A stretch of DNA of 64,000 nucleotides from Melieria omissa (lineage: Eukaryota > Arthropoda > Insecta > Diptera > Ulidiidae). The notes beneath the pieces are model-generated. The model saw only the letters and a list, made by a program, of their open reading frames with translations. It ran no database searches and was not told the origin of the DNA. Every line of letters starts with the position of its first letter. The first letter of the stretch is position 1. Positions 23,537 to 34,550 of the stretch are shown piece after piece. The position numbers and the translations under genes are program-made. The stretch spans positions 96,413,540 to 96,477,539 of the forward strand of contig OZ020269.1 of the NCBI GenBank assembly GCA_963971225.1. The letters are read 5' to 3'.

Positions 23537-26500
23537 TTACATGTGTGTGGTAAGGCCGAATTTATGGAGAAAGTTGAAGATCTTTGAGATGTTTGTTTGT
23601 GTTGGCTCTCTGAGGAGATCTGATGGTTTGGTGTTTGGGAAGGTAGTTTGCCTGTGGGATTCTAGCTGTGGGCACTCGTTTAGCAAATGAAGTAAGGTTA
23701 TTGGGTTGGTTCCACAAAATTTGCAGCTTGGGGCAGGTTTGCCTTGTAAAAGATGTTGATGCGTAAGTTTAGTGTGTCCGAGTCGTAGTCTGGTGAAGAT
23801 GAGGCTTTCTGGAAAGTTTGATGTTGTTGGCAGGAGCAATTTGTGGCGGCTAGGATTGAGCGCGCTATAGTGGTGTTGATAAATAAGCCATCGGGACAGT
23901 GTTTTTTTATCCAGATTGGTTTTGGCTAGTCGGAGTAAATCTTTCTTGGTGCATGTAGGAAAACATATTGTTGGAGAGATAGCCACATCTTTGGCTGCAC
24001 GATCTGCCGCTTCGTTCCCTGCTATATTGCAGTGCCCCGGTATCCACATAAGCTTAATTTTATTTCGGTGCTGTATTAATTTGTCACGGATTTTAGATGT
24101 TATAGTGCAGTGGTTTGCTATATTATGAACAGCAGTAATCACAGACTTGCTATCCGAGCATACAATGTGTTTGCCTTTTAGGTGAGATACATAGTCAATG
24201 GCTTTGCTGATTGCAAGCGCTTCCGCTGTGAATATGGAGCATTCGGAGAACAATAGGCCTTGGGCAATTAAAGACGAGTCATCGTCCACTACCGCAAAAG
24301 ACGTGTGGTTGGGATTTTTTGAACCATCAGTAAAGATAAATTTCCAGCCCTGAGTTTTGAGTTTGTCCTTCTCGTTCAGGAATAGTTGCTGGTATATTTG
24401 TTTACTGGTATTTTGTTTTGGGCGATTGAGTAGTGTGCTGATGAGTGAGCCATCTTGTAGCTGCCATGGTGGCCGCACGTTAGGTTTATGGAGCGTTGGT
24501 GGTGCTGAGACCTGCAGTTCTTTTGCATAATTTAGCACACGAAAAATTGTTGAAAGGCGTTTTGGCTCTCTTTTGCGTTTAATGGCCGCCATAGTGTCGT
24601 CATATAAAACTGGGTTGCTGCAGATGAATAGTTTTGGTATAAGGCGTCCTGTGAGAAATTCGAGGCGATCGGTGATTTCGGGCAGACCCGCTTCAGTGAG
24701 AATGTTCTTGATGGGCGTTGTCCGGAATGCTCTTAAGCTTCTACGAGCAGCTGTGTGGTAGGGTGCGAGTAACTGTTTTATTGAGCCCTTTGCTGCTGAA
24801 TGACCATAAATAGGTAGCCCATAGTCAATTATCGATAAAATTAGTGCTTTAACTACCTTGCAGAGTGTAGATGTGTGTGTGTATGCGTTTCTTGATGAGA
24901 GATATTTGATAATATTAAGTCTAGTGTTAATTTTCTTTTTGATGTAAATACAATGTTGCTTAAAGTTAAATTGTGTGTCAAAAAATATACCTAAAATTTT
25001 TAGGGATTTGACATTGTTTATACATATGTTGTTATAAGTAAAGCTAAATTTATCACAATTTGTTTTGCGGCATATATGTAGCGTATTACATTTCTCAAAT
25101 GATATGCTCGCTCCCGAATGGAGCGACCATTCAGAGATGTCGTTTAGTATGTAGGTGAATATCCTCGTCAGAGCATTTAGGTCTTTGTGTTTGGAAAAAA
25201 TAAGTACATCATCAGCATAAATGCAGTGATCAACATTGTATTTGTTAATTATTTTGCTGATTTCGTCAAATGCTATGATGAAGATAATCACCGACAGAGG
25301 CGACCCTTGTGGAATGCCATTAGCAAGTGTGCCAACTTCAGAGTAGAAATTATTTACTTTCACACGGAAGGTGCGATTCACTAAGAAGGATTTGATGAGG
25401 TTATAAATGTTTTGGCCGACATTCCACTTTTGGAGCTGACGTAAAACAACATGTACTCCTATGCGGTCGAAGGCCTTTTCAAAATCAAGGCTAAGAGCTG
25501 TTACATGGTTTTTGCTTGTTAACGCGTTAGATACAAAGTGCTCAAAGTGTAGAAGGAAATCAACAGTTCCTTGGCTTCTCTTAAAAGCGACTTGGTTAGC
25601 GCTGATTAGCCTATTTCTTGTAGCAAACCACATAAGTCTGCTAGCAATTATTTTTTCTAATAGTTTGCTAATGCATGGTAATAATGAAATGGGACGATAG
25701 CTAGTTATTTGGTCGGGCGGTTTCTGTGGCTTGAGAACTGGGACAACGCTGGCGCATTTCCAGCTGTGTGGAAACACTCCTGTTGCGAATATTGTGTTGT
25801 AAAGTTGTACTATGCGGTTTTTTAATACTATTGGAATTTTTTGAAGCATAGGATAGGAAATTTTATCATATCCTGGCGTTTTTCCTTTAGTGCTTGAAAT
25901 AGCATTGTCAAATTCGCTTAAAGATATAGGGCTCTCAATAAGAGTGGCCGAGAAGACCAGATTAGAGGGGGCAGAGTATGGTTGAGCTAAGACATTTGCT
26001 TTTTCTGATTTGAATTCGGAGGAGAACATGGAGTCCATGGAATAGGAAGACCAGAATGATAAGAACGATTGACCTATTGTTGTAGGGCAGCTTATGTGAC
26101 CTGTGGAAGATCTTATTGCGCCCATGTAGGATTGTTTGTGAGAGTTAGTGATTGATTTTATGTCGTTCCAGATCTTTTTTGGGCTGGACGTAGGGTTAAT
26201 TTGGGATGTATAATGTTGTATGCATGCACGTTTTGAAGACTTGGCAAGAAATTTGAAGCGCGCGTTTGTTTTTTTATATAGAAGCAAGTTTTCGTCCGTA
26301 CGGTGCTTTTTATATTCGGCCCAAGTCTTTTGCTTTTCAGCACGGAGTGAGTTGAGTTCCTTACTCCACCACGGCACATATTTTTTGCGAGGCTTACTGC
26401 AAGATTGTGGTATATGGTAGTGTGCGCTATGACGAATAATTTTTTGGATCTGGGCGGCTTCTTTATTAACATGAGGAGATGGTGGGATTTTGTTCGACAA

Positions 26501-27238
26501 CTCTTCACAGCCATTTTCATATTTTGTCCAGTTGGCAAGTTCTGTAATGAATTTTGGAATTTTTTGTGTTCGTATGTGGCAATCTGAAGCTCTTAGCGTT
26601 GTTATTATGGGGTAGTGGTCGCTACCGTAAAGATTGTTTAGAATATGCCAAGTGCATTTTGGAGCTATGTTAGCGGAAGAGAGGGTTACATCTACATGCG
26701 TAAAAGTGTTGTGCGTGCTAAAGTGGGTTGGTCTCCCATCATTAAGTATTATCAAGTTAGAGGAGATTACCACGTCTTCAATAATACCGCCTCTTGTGTT
26801 CACCACAGGTGAGCCCCATAGTGGGCTCCAGGCGTTGAAGTCCCCCAGCCATATAATTGGACTAGAGAAGCTTTTGAGTAGTGAGATTATATCATGGGAA
26901 GAAAAACTTTGTTGTGGGGGGATGTATGTTGAGACTATTGTAATTTTGATGTCGGTGTTAATTTCTATGGCGATGGTGGATAGATTGGAGTTGATAGGCA
27001 ATCTTGTATGTGGAATATTTTTCTTTATTAACACCCCTATTCCCTGTTTATTTGAGGTATTTTGCGGTAGGTTGTGGAAATATGAAATGTATGGATTGAT
27101 TGTTAATGGCTGTGTGCTGATTGAAAGGTGTGTCTCTTGTATGGAAATGAAAGATGGGTTGAATTCTTTTATGAGCAGCTGTAGCTCGTGTAGATTGTTG
27201 AAGTAGCCATTCATGTTCCATTGGAGAAGTTTTAGCAT
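23537..27238 (-). CDS. LINE ORF2, endonuclease / reverse transcriptase / RNase H
   Basis: A 1233-residue open frame. Domains: APE-type endonuclease at about residues 1-225 (QWNMNGY, QETHL, GDFNAW, SDHYPI); reverse transcriptase at about 440-720 (TSYRPISLLPCISKLLEK, GIPQGSPLSV, YADD near 674); RNase H at about 965-1070 (FIFTDGS, TAEALAISKA, SDSKS, GNEAADRAAK); and a final CKFC...H...C zinc motif near 1170-1190. These catalyse target-primed reverse transcription. The catalytic motifs look complete. It starts 39 bases after ORF1 ends. Confidence 0.93.
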   Translation of the reverse strand: MLKLLQWNMNGYFNNLHELQLLIKEFNPSFISIQETHLSISTQPLTINPYISYFHNLPQNTSNKQGIGVLIKKNIPHTRLPINSNLSTIAIEINTDIKITIVSTYIPPQQSFSSHDIISLLKSFSSPIIWLGDFNAWSPLWGSPVVNTRGGIIEDVVISSNLIILNDGRPTHFSTHNTFTHVDVTLSSANIAPKCTWHILNNLYGSDHYPIITTLRASDCHIRTQKIPKFITELANWTKYENGCEELSNKIPPSPHVNKEAAQIQKIIRHSAHYHIPQSCSKPRKKYVPWWSKELNSLRAEKQKTWAEYKKHRTDENLLLYKKTNARFKFLAKSSKRACIQHYTSQINPTSSPKKIWNDIKSITNSHKQSYMGAIRSSTGHISCPTTIGQSFLSFWSSYSMDSMFSSEFKSEKANVLAQPYSAPSNLVFSATLIESPISLSEFDNAISSTKGKTPGYDKISYPMLQKIPIVLKNRIVQLYNTIFATGVFPHSWKCASVVPVLKPQKPPDQITSYRPISLLPCISKLLEKIIASRLMWFATRNRLISANQVAFKRSQGTVDFLLHFEHFVSNALTSKNHVTALSLDFEKAFDRIGVHVVLRQLQKWNVGQNIYNLIKSFLVNRTFRVKVNNFYSEVGTLANGIPQGSPLSVIIFIIAFDEISKIINKYNVDHCIYADDVLIFSKHKDLNALTRIFTYILNDISEWSLHSGASISFEKCNTLHICRKTNCDKFSFTYNNICINNVKSLKILGIFFDTQFNFKQHCIYIKKKINTRLNIIKYLSSRNAYTHTSTLCKVVKALILSIIDYGLPIYGHSAAKGSIKQLLAPYHTAARRSLRAFRTTPIKNILTEAGLPEITDRLEFLTGRLIPKLFICSNPVLYDDTMAAIKRKREPKRLSTIFRVLNYAKELQVSAPPTLHKPNVRPPWQLQDGSLISTLLNRPKQNTSKQIYQQLFLNEKDKLKTQGWKFIFTDGSKNPNHTSFAVVDDDSSLIAQGLLFSECSIFTAEALAISKAIDYVSHLKGKHIVCSDSKSVITAVHNIANHCTITSKIRDKLIQHRNKIKLMWIPGHCNIAGNEAADRAAKDVAISPTICFPTCTKKDLLRLAKTNLDKKTLSRWLIYQHHYSALNPSRHKLLLPTTSNFPESLIFTRLRLGHTKLTHQHLLQGKPAPSCKFCGTNPITLLHLLNECPQLESHRQTTFPNTKPSDLLREPTQTNISKIFNFLHKFGLTTHM

Positions 27239-27277
27239 TGGAGATATTTAATGATTGTATAGAGATTTGCTATGAGA

Positions 27278-28528
27278 TTAGTTAATTTTAGAGAGTGAGC
27301 TATTTGGAGAGGGCGAGAGTGAAAGTGGATCAACGGTTGTTATATCTTTATTGTTGTTGCCTGGAAAGGAGAGTTCGTTTGTATGAAAAGACGAATGGTC
27401 ATCGACTTTGGGGGAGGAGATGTAAATGAAATTGCTTGGTACAGTGTCGTTGTTTTCAAGAAGAATTGGCCTGTGTGTGGTGAGGTTTTGAGTTTCTTGT
27501 TGATTATTACTGTTATTTAAACTACTTGATGGTAAATGAGACTTGTTGTTGATATTTTTCTTAGTGTAATTGTCTGAGTTTTGGTTGATACTCTGAGTTC
27601 CAGAGTTGTTGTTGTTGGTTTCAGCACTGGCTGCCGCGGCAGCGTAAGAAATGGGAGAGTTGGTGGGAGATGATTGTAGTTTGTATAAATTAAGAGCTTC
27701 GCGAGCTGTACACTTGTTTGTTATTTTAATTTTTAATATTTCCTTAGCTTGTTTGAACTTGGGACAGTCGCTAGATATAGCGGGATGATCGGCGGAGCAA
27801 TTCGCGCACATGGTACGTGTGCATTCTAATGGAGAGTGTGGGGGAAGGTTGCAAGTTGCGCATGCTGGTGGTTTTTTGCAGAATTTGGCGGTATGACCTA
27901 ACAGCTGGCAGTTTTTACACCGCATAGGTGTTGGGATGTATTGCCTTACTTTTACACTTCTCCATGCTACGTCGATTTTATCAGGGAGATTATAGAGGTC
28001 AAATGTAAGTAGGACGACGCCAGTTGGCTGCATTTTACCTTGAACATTTTTAGCGAATTTATATACCGAGCAGACACCTTGCGGCGAGAGCTCATTAACA
28101 ATTTCTTGTTCTGGAACGCAGTTCAGATAGGGGGCGTAGATGGTTCCCTTAGTGCAATTTAAGTTTTCGTGATATTTAGCTGAGATTCCGCAAATACCGA
28201 TCAATTCTTTTGCTGCTATAAATTTTTCAGCCGCTGCTTTGTTGTTGGCTAAGATCAAGAGGCTGCCGTCGCGAAGCTCTGAAATTGATGAGATTTCTTT
28301 GCTTATTATATTCAAGGAACGGTGAACAGCAAAACATGAGTATGTGGCTAAAGGCTTGTTTTCGTCCAGGGAGCGGATGATGACAAATTTAGGGTTGGGT
28401 TTTTGAACAGGGGGCAATTCAGGGAATATTTTGTATGTATTATTTTTTCCAGCTTTTCTTTTTTTGGTAGGTATATCAGAGAGTATAGCGAACCGATTTG
28501 CCTCCAAATTAGGCGGCCCCGGCGGCAT
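27278..28528 (-). CDS. LINE ORF1, gag-like nucleic-acid-binding protein
   Basis: A 416-residue protein. Residues about 203-255 hold three zinc knuckles: CKNCQLLGHTAKFC and CATCNLPPHSPLEC (both Cx2Cx4Hx4C), then CANCSADHPAISSDC (Cx2Cx3Hx6C). The preceding region resembles the RNA-recognition fold usual in this class (inference). The C-terminus is Asn/Ser-rich. In this family ORF1 coats the element RNA in the cytoplasm. It starts MPPGPPNLEANRF and ends 39 bases before ORF2. No internal stop is present. Confidence 0.9.
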   Translation of the reverse strand: MPPGPPNLEANRFAILSDIPTKKRKAGKNNTYKIFPELPPVQKPNPKFVIIRSLDENKPLATYSCFAVHRSLNIISKEISSISELRDGSLLILANNKAAAEKFIAAKELIGICGISAKYHENLNCTKGTIYAPYLNCVPEQEIVNELSPQGVCSVYKFAKNVQGKMQPTGVVLLTFDLYNLPDKIDVAWRSVKVRQYIPTPMRCKNCQLLGHTAKFCKKPPACATCNLPPHSPLECTRTMCANCSADHPAISSDCPKFKQAKEILKIKITNKCTAREALNLYKLQSSPTNSPISYAAAAASAETNNNNSGTQSINQNSDNYTKKNINNKSHLPSSSLNNSNNQQETQNLTTHRPILLENNDTVPSNFIYISSPKVDDHSSFHTNELSFPGNNNKDITTVDPLSLSPSPNSSLSKIN

Positions 28529-28702
28529 ACTGCTGCTTCACTTTGACGCCAGTCGATGGAGTAGTTTTCTGATTCTGCACTCACAAGAAAATGAAGGGAA
28601 AAAATAAGTTGAAAACAACAAACACTGTACAAAGCACTGAGAGTAGTAAGCGAGTGTGTATTAGAGAGAAAACGATCTGCACGGCTCGAAAGACAGTCGA
28701 TG

Positions 28703-29070
28703 TCCTGTATAGTTCATGGAACTAGTTGTTCCATCCAATATGGCACTCATTTCCATGGTAGAGAGGACCGTAGATCTTAAACCTCCTTATAACGCTTTCA
28801 TCGAAGGTCCACAATGTCCAGGGGTGGATTTAGAAAAATATTTCGAGGGTGGCGGAGGTTTCGAAAAGTTGTTCTTTAATACTTATAAAATACCAAAAAT
28901 GCCTTTATATTTGTATGTAGTTTCAAAGTCGATCCTAATATTTCGAAGGGTTTCAATCCCTAAAACCTCCCCCCACTGAATCCGCCACTGACCACGTCTC
29001 AGATTCTTTAGCATATAAAAGTATAGAGATGATAAGTGCCTTGTAGAGTCTAAGCTCTCAATTGCCTACT
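28703..29070 (-). mobile_element. RTE-type retrotransposon remnant, 5' part, interrupted
   Basis: Minus-strand frames read LYKALIISILLYAKESETW (about 29060-28995) and, beyond a MITE, FDESVIRRFKIYGPLYHG (about 28800). These are the C-terminal reverse transcriptase motifs typical of RTE elements. The frame is broken by stops. The piece is split by the hAT MITE at 28819-28990 and from its 3' part by the I-clade LINE. Confidence 0.65.
28819..28990. mobile_element. hAT-like MITE (172 bp)
   Basis: The terminal inverted repeats are CAGGGGTGGATTTAG and CAGTGGCGGATTCAG. The flanking 8-mers ACAATGTC and ACCACGTC match at 6 of 8, an aged 8-bp target duplication. Inserted in the RTE remnant. Same family as the element at 45598. 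Confidence 0.75.
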
Positions 29071-29559
29071 CCACAATTGACCACTGAGCCCAAAGAAAAA
29101 TTGTTTGGCAAAAGTTATTACAGAGTTTATATTGTATTGAGATAAAAAAGTCTGTCTTGTGCGGTTACATCGATTTGTAAAGCCTTTGCAGTCTTCTCTA
29201 AGAACTATACAATGGATTTTTGTTCGTTAATTAGACACCCCTGCCCAGTTATTTCTGTTGCTGGTGTGAAACTGATAAAGAACAGAGATAACAAAGCACT
29301 TTCTTCATGAACAGAGAGATGACACAGAGTTGAAGAGATTGCTGGGACTATAAAACATTCCTTAGAACACTCCAGGAACACAAACTCTACACAAAGAAAT
29401 CAAGGCTTCTATTAAAAACGTAAAACAGGTGAAAGTGTTTAGTGAAAGTCGAATAAAAATATCTGCAAAGTTGTATCCAAAAACTGGAATTGACTTTTGT
29501 ATTAAACGAGGTAAGAGAACCAACAGTTTCTTCTCTTCCTTCTTAAACATAAAGGCTGG
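29071..29559. other. Intergenic DNA before the minisatellite
   Basis: Nothing recognised. Confidence 0.35.
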
Positions 29560-31200
29560 AAATGATAGCCTCCAATGTGGATGGTAACTTACCAAATGGA
29601 TGGATGGAAGTATGAACGGAAGAAATGAGTCTGAATCGAGAAAAATATCCGATGAAAGATATGAAGGCTGGACATAGTAATCTTCCAAGTGGATGAGTGG
29701 ATAAAATAATATGAGTCTGGACTGGATCTGACTGATCTGAAGAATATGAGTTTAAAACGAGAAAAAATCCAATGAACGTTATGAAAGGTGGACCTGGTAA
29801 TCTTCCGAGTGGATAGATGGAAGAATATGAGTCAGATTCGAGAAAATAACTTATGAAATATACAAAATCTTGACCTGGTAGTCTTCTAAGTGGATGGATG
29901 GATGGATGGAATAATATGGGTCTGAATCGAAAAAATATCCAACGAAAGATATAAAAGCTGGACCTGGTAATCTTCCAAGTGGATGGATGGAATAATATGG
30001 GTCTGAATCGAAAAAATATCCAACGAAAGATATAAAAGCTGGACCTGGTAATCTTCCAAGTGGATGGATGGATGGATGGAATAATAAGAGTGTGAGATTA
30101 AAAATAAGTAATGAAAGACACAAGGCTCAACCTGGTCCAGCCTTCTAAGGATGGATGAACGGAAGAATATCAATGTGATTGGAGAAAGTAACCAATGAAA
30201 GATATGAAGACTGGACTTGGTAATCTTCCAAGTGGATGGATGAATGAAAAAATATTAGTGTGAGTCGAGAAAATAAACAATGAAAGATATGTAAGCTGGA
30301 CGTGTTAATTTTCTGAGTGGATGAATGAATTGAGGGATGGATGGATGGAAGAATATGGGTCTGATTCTAGAAATTAGCTAACAAAAGATACAAAGCCTGG
30401 ACCTTATAACCTTCCAAGTGGATGGATGGATAAAAGAATATGAGTTTTAATATAGAAAATATCCAATGAAAGATACGAAGGCTGCACCTGGTAATCTTCC
30501 GAGTGGTTGGATGGAGACAAAAAAAATATGAGTATGAGTCGAGAAAAGAACTAATAACAGATATAAAGACTGGACCTAATTGCCTTCCAAGTGGGTAGAT
30601 GGGTGGATGGATAGATGGAAGAATGTGAGTCTGAATCGAGAAAATATACCATGAAAAATATGGAGATGAATAGATCGATAAATGGATAGATAAAAGAAAT
30701 GAGTGTAAGACGAGAAAATAACTAATGAAAAATACAACGGTGGACCTGGTAAGCTAACCAGTGGATGGTGGATGAAGGAAAATGAGTCTAAATCGAGAAA
30801 ATGACTAAGAGAGAGAAAATATACAAACTGGACTGGAAAATTTTCCGAGTGGATGGATGGATGAAAGAATATGAGTCTGAATCGAGAAAATATCAAATGA
30901 AAGATATATAAGCTAAACGTGGTAATCTTTCGAGAGGATGGACGAATGGAGGGATGGATGTATGGAAGAATATGAGTCTGATTCTAGAAAATAGCTAACG
31001 ACTAACTATACAAAGCCTGGACCTTGTAATGTCCCAAGTGGATGGATGGATGGAAGGATATGAGAGCTATTCGAGGAAATAACTATATGAAGGCTGGGCT
31101 TGGTAATCCTCCGAGCGATGGATAGACGGAAAAATATAAGTGTGTGTAAGTCCTGAAAAGAATGAAAGATATGAAGGTTGAACCTACTTTCCTTTTAAGT
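29560..31200. repeat. Diverged minisatellite, about 80-100-bp units
   Basis: About 18-20 units with GGATGGATGGA, AATATGAGTCTGAATCGAGA, CAATGAAAGATA and TGGACCTGGTAATCTTCC. Two adjacent units near 29900-30060 are almost identical, suggesting recent exchange. Open frames in it are not plausible proteins. Confidence 0.88.
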
Positions 31201-31789
31201 GAATGGATATCGAAAAAATAACCAATAAAAAATAGATCCTCAACCACTATGATTTAGTAGACCATTGTCCTTAAGGTTCCGTAAGTGACAGTGCAACAAA
31301 ACTGCAAAACTTTTAAACCAATCTAACCTAACTTACTGAATAAAACTTTTCTGCTAATTTTTCACTTTTCACTCTATTAACATTCGATTAACTTTACTGC
31401 CTAATTCAACTTAAAAAGTTGAACTCGTAAATGCCAAAATTTTTCCATTAAATTTTGTTACGCTTTTCACAATCTAAACCAGCTCTGTCTGTGGAATCAA
31501 CATGAAAAAAAAACAGCCGAAAATGTTATAATTATGACTTCAAAATTGTATAACTAGACGTGAAGTTGTTCATTTCCGCAATCGATTTAATGCGGCAGAA
31601 CAAAAATGTATTAGACACACCCACACTGGCCAACGATGTCAATGCACAAGCCGGCAGCTAATAGCGACGTAAGGAAGCCAAATACAGACTGAGGGTGCTT
31701 CCTGTTTGAACTATGGCCGATTTGTGTATTTAACATTTGCTCGGAACTAGTTAAGGTTTTTTGTTCAACATTGAAACAAGAATTAAGGC

Positions 31790-32330
31790 ACTTGGAGTTG
31801 AGATATTGAATGGGAATTTTTGGAGAAATTTCTCAAGTTTCTTGAACATTGATATGAAGAGATTTTTATTTCGACTTTAGAGTTGAGATATTGAATTGGA
31901 ATTTTAAGAGAAGTTTCTTAAAACTTTGAACGTTGATATAAAAAGATTTTTATTTCGAATTTCCGAAATGTATTTTTCACTTGGAGTTGAGATATTGAAT
32001 TGGAATTTTTGGAGAAGTTTATCAAGTTTCTTGAACGTTGATATGAAAAGATTTTTATTTCGACTAAAGAGTTGAGATACTGAATAAGAATTTTTGAAGG
32101 AATTTCTCAAGATTTTTGATTTTTATTTCGTCTTAAGAGTTGAGATACTGAATTGGAATTTTTGGAGAAATTTCTAAAGTTGCTTAACCCTTGCTATGAA
32201 AAGATTTTCATTTCGACTAAAGATTTGAGATATTGAATTGGAGTTTTTAGAGAAGTTTCTCAAGTCTAAAATGTTAATATGAAACGATTTTGATTTCGAA
32301 TTTTCGAAATATATTCTTCCTACTGTAAAT
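31790..32330. repeat. Minisatellite, about 75-110-bp units
   Basis: Six units containing GAGTTGAGATATTGAATTGGA, GAGAAGTTTCTCAAG and AAAAGATTTTTATTTCGA. Non-coding. Confidence 0.8.
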
Positions 32331-32399
32331 CTTTTGATCCTCTTAGAAATTTTATTTGCCCTACAAATATTCCCATTTCTACTAAAAGTTAATCTACAA

Positions 32400-33849
32400 A
32401 CCCAATAAAGCCAATAAATATTGCCAAACTGGCGAATGCTGATCCCTTTGTCTGCGCGAGGATCAGACACGATCAGCTGACACTGACACATGCAACGACG
32501 GTCAGCGAGGTGTTGTTGTGTCAAGGCACAAGTTGAATTTTGTGTATTTTCAGCAACAAATCAAAAAGTCACATTCGCCGCTTAAAACCAGCGAGTCAGC
32601 AAAGCAATGCGAAAATTGAGCCAAAGCGATGGAGTCGACCGAGTCAGTCGGACAATGCAAACTTCAAAGGATGTGTGTGAGTTTTGGCAAATCCTCGACA
32701 CAACATGACTCTTTCGCAATTTCAGCGTGTGTGCGCCTTTAAGTTGCATTGTATTTGCACACTGTAGGCGTTAACTCGACTTACCACCGGCTTTTGCATG
32801 TAATCCAAATTAAATCGGATCACGTTGGCCGGTTGACGCTTGACGCCTGACAGCGGCAACTCGTCGAGCGCATAAGTGACACACTTAAACCGCAACGCAG
32901 ACAGTCCAGTCCAGCAGCAACAGGACGACAAGAACAACGCAGCAGCATTTGCAGTCGTCGCAGCGTCCGACACTGACGAGTTCATTGGCGGCTGTTGGTG
33001 TGTCCGAGTGGTCGGAGGCGAAAACTAATTTGGTCAGCAGTCGTTGGCCACTTCGTAGGCACTCAGCCAGTGCCCTTCTGCATGCACTTGTGACTGCTTC
33101 TCCTGTTGTTGTTATTGTTGTTGTTGTAAGGATAATCCACTTGTCGCTGTGCCGACTGTTGCTCAACTAAGCGGCTTGTCGTGTTTGGTGATCGCGCGCG
33201 TCGCTCAACAAGTAAAAGTAAATAAGTAAATTGTTACTTTTGTGTGTAATTGTGTACAAAATTGAATAACGCCCACTTTTTCGTCGGCCTGCACTTCATT
33301 TTCTTTTTTCACATCGTTTTTCAGTCAACTAACTAACTGCTTTAGGTGATCTCTTCTCGTTTTGATCTAATCTGATTTGAACGAGGACGCTTGATTTTGA
33401 CTTAGTTTTGTTTGAATTTTGCGAGCAAAGTGACAGTTTGTTGTTTTTTTTTCTTGCATTCTTAAGCCGATATTTTGAATTTCTAAGGAAATTCACACCA
33501 AGTCAAATATTGGCAAAAAGGCTTAAAAAGTTGCCAAAAATATTTTGGTTCTATTTGATTTTTGAGACAATTTATGGATTAACTTTGTGATTGTTGCAAC
33601 TTGACCGGTCGAAGACTGTTGCTGTTACCTGCACGGGTTGTGAATGACTGTGGAATTTGCTGGATCGTGTGTGCTGAGACCTTAAACGGATTTCAAAGTC
33701 ACTTACTTGGAATTTTAAGACACTGAATTCAAGAATACAAAGTTTCTGAATGTATGTGGGTGAATATTTTAAATTTTTTTAATAATTGGTAACTCAACTG
33801 GTGAGTCTGAAGTAGCACTGAAGCCAGTAGATACGGCGTAGATCGGGCT
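32400..33849. promoter_or_regulatory. GC-richer island (32400-33200), then AT-rich DNA
   Basis: The island contains GTTGTTGTTATTGTTG and short frames only. No gene supported. Confidence 0.3.
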
Positions 33850-34550
33850 TTGATAAATTGGATACGTCCAAAGAATCATGACGTTGCGGGCAGAGGAGGA
33901 TCTGCTGGTGTCATCCGGTGTAAAGAGAGGCTGCCCTCAAGGTGGGGTGTTGTCTCCATTGATCGGGTGCATGGTGATTGCCTGTCTCATAACTGGCCCT
34001 TCCCTTATGCATATCTGCACAAACGTGTAGAGATTTCTGGATATGATTGACACCTGGTTCAGCGCAAAACTGGTTCCGCCAAAACTGGTATGGTTCTCTT
34101 TACCAGAAGGAGGAAGCTTGATAGAGTTGTCTAGCGCACACTCAAGGGAGATCCAACTATCCAAAGAGGTCAAATAGCTGGGAGTTATACTATATGATAA
34201 ACTTCTTTGGAAATCGCACGTAGAAATAAAAAAGTCTAAAGCATTGTCGGCAGAGGTGTATTTGGGAAACCTGGGGTCTTTTCCTAGCAAGTGGTGCCTC
34301 TGGATCTACGAGGCTATGTTAAGACCCATCAACCCCTACGCATCGGTGGTCTGGTTGAGTAGACTCTCTCTACTTCGATTTCAGAACCGAACTTTTTGAT
34401 ACTTGTGAGACCCTGGCGATCTTCTTTTTGGTCATAAATTTAAACTGCATCAAACCATCCTGTTCAATGAGAACATTTCGGGACGACTGCTATTTTTCGT
34501 ATGCGAATTTTCGTGGCTGTCCGTACTAATTAGTCTTGTTAGGGCCTTAA
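33850..34550 (+). mobile_element. Decayed LINE reverse transcriptase region (R1-like)
   Basis: Plus frames: VKRGCPQGGVLSPLIGCMVI (RT core), then VILDDKLLWKSHVEIKKS with LPISPYASVVW-like LRPINPYASVVW. Stops and shifts throughout. It ends at the hAT-like element starting 34555. Confidence 0.7.

Larger units (their letters stand above)
23381..28702 (-). mobile_element. Full-length I-clade non-LTR retrotransposon (LINE)
   Basis: A 5322-bp element on the minus strand with two open reading frames. The 3' end is a TAAA-repeat tail (plus-strand TTTATTTATTTA at 23379-23398). It is flanked by a perfect 12-bp target duplication, TCCTGTATAGTT, at 23369-23380 and 28703-28714. Both ORFs are uninterrupted, so the insertion is probably young and possibly active (inference). 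The order gag-like ORF1, then endonuclease, RT, RNase H and a terminal zinc motif places it in the I clade rather than Jockey, which lacks RNase H. The 5' UTR is about 170 bp. It lies inside an older RTE-like remnant. Confidence 0.93.

Noticed and set aside
29851..30896. Frames in the GGATGGA minisatellite
   Set aside because: Repeat translations with no family similarity.
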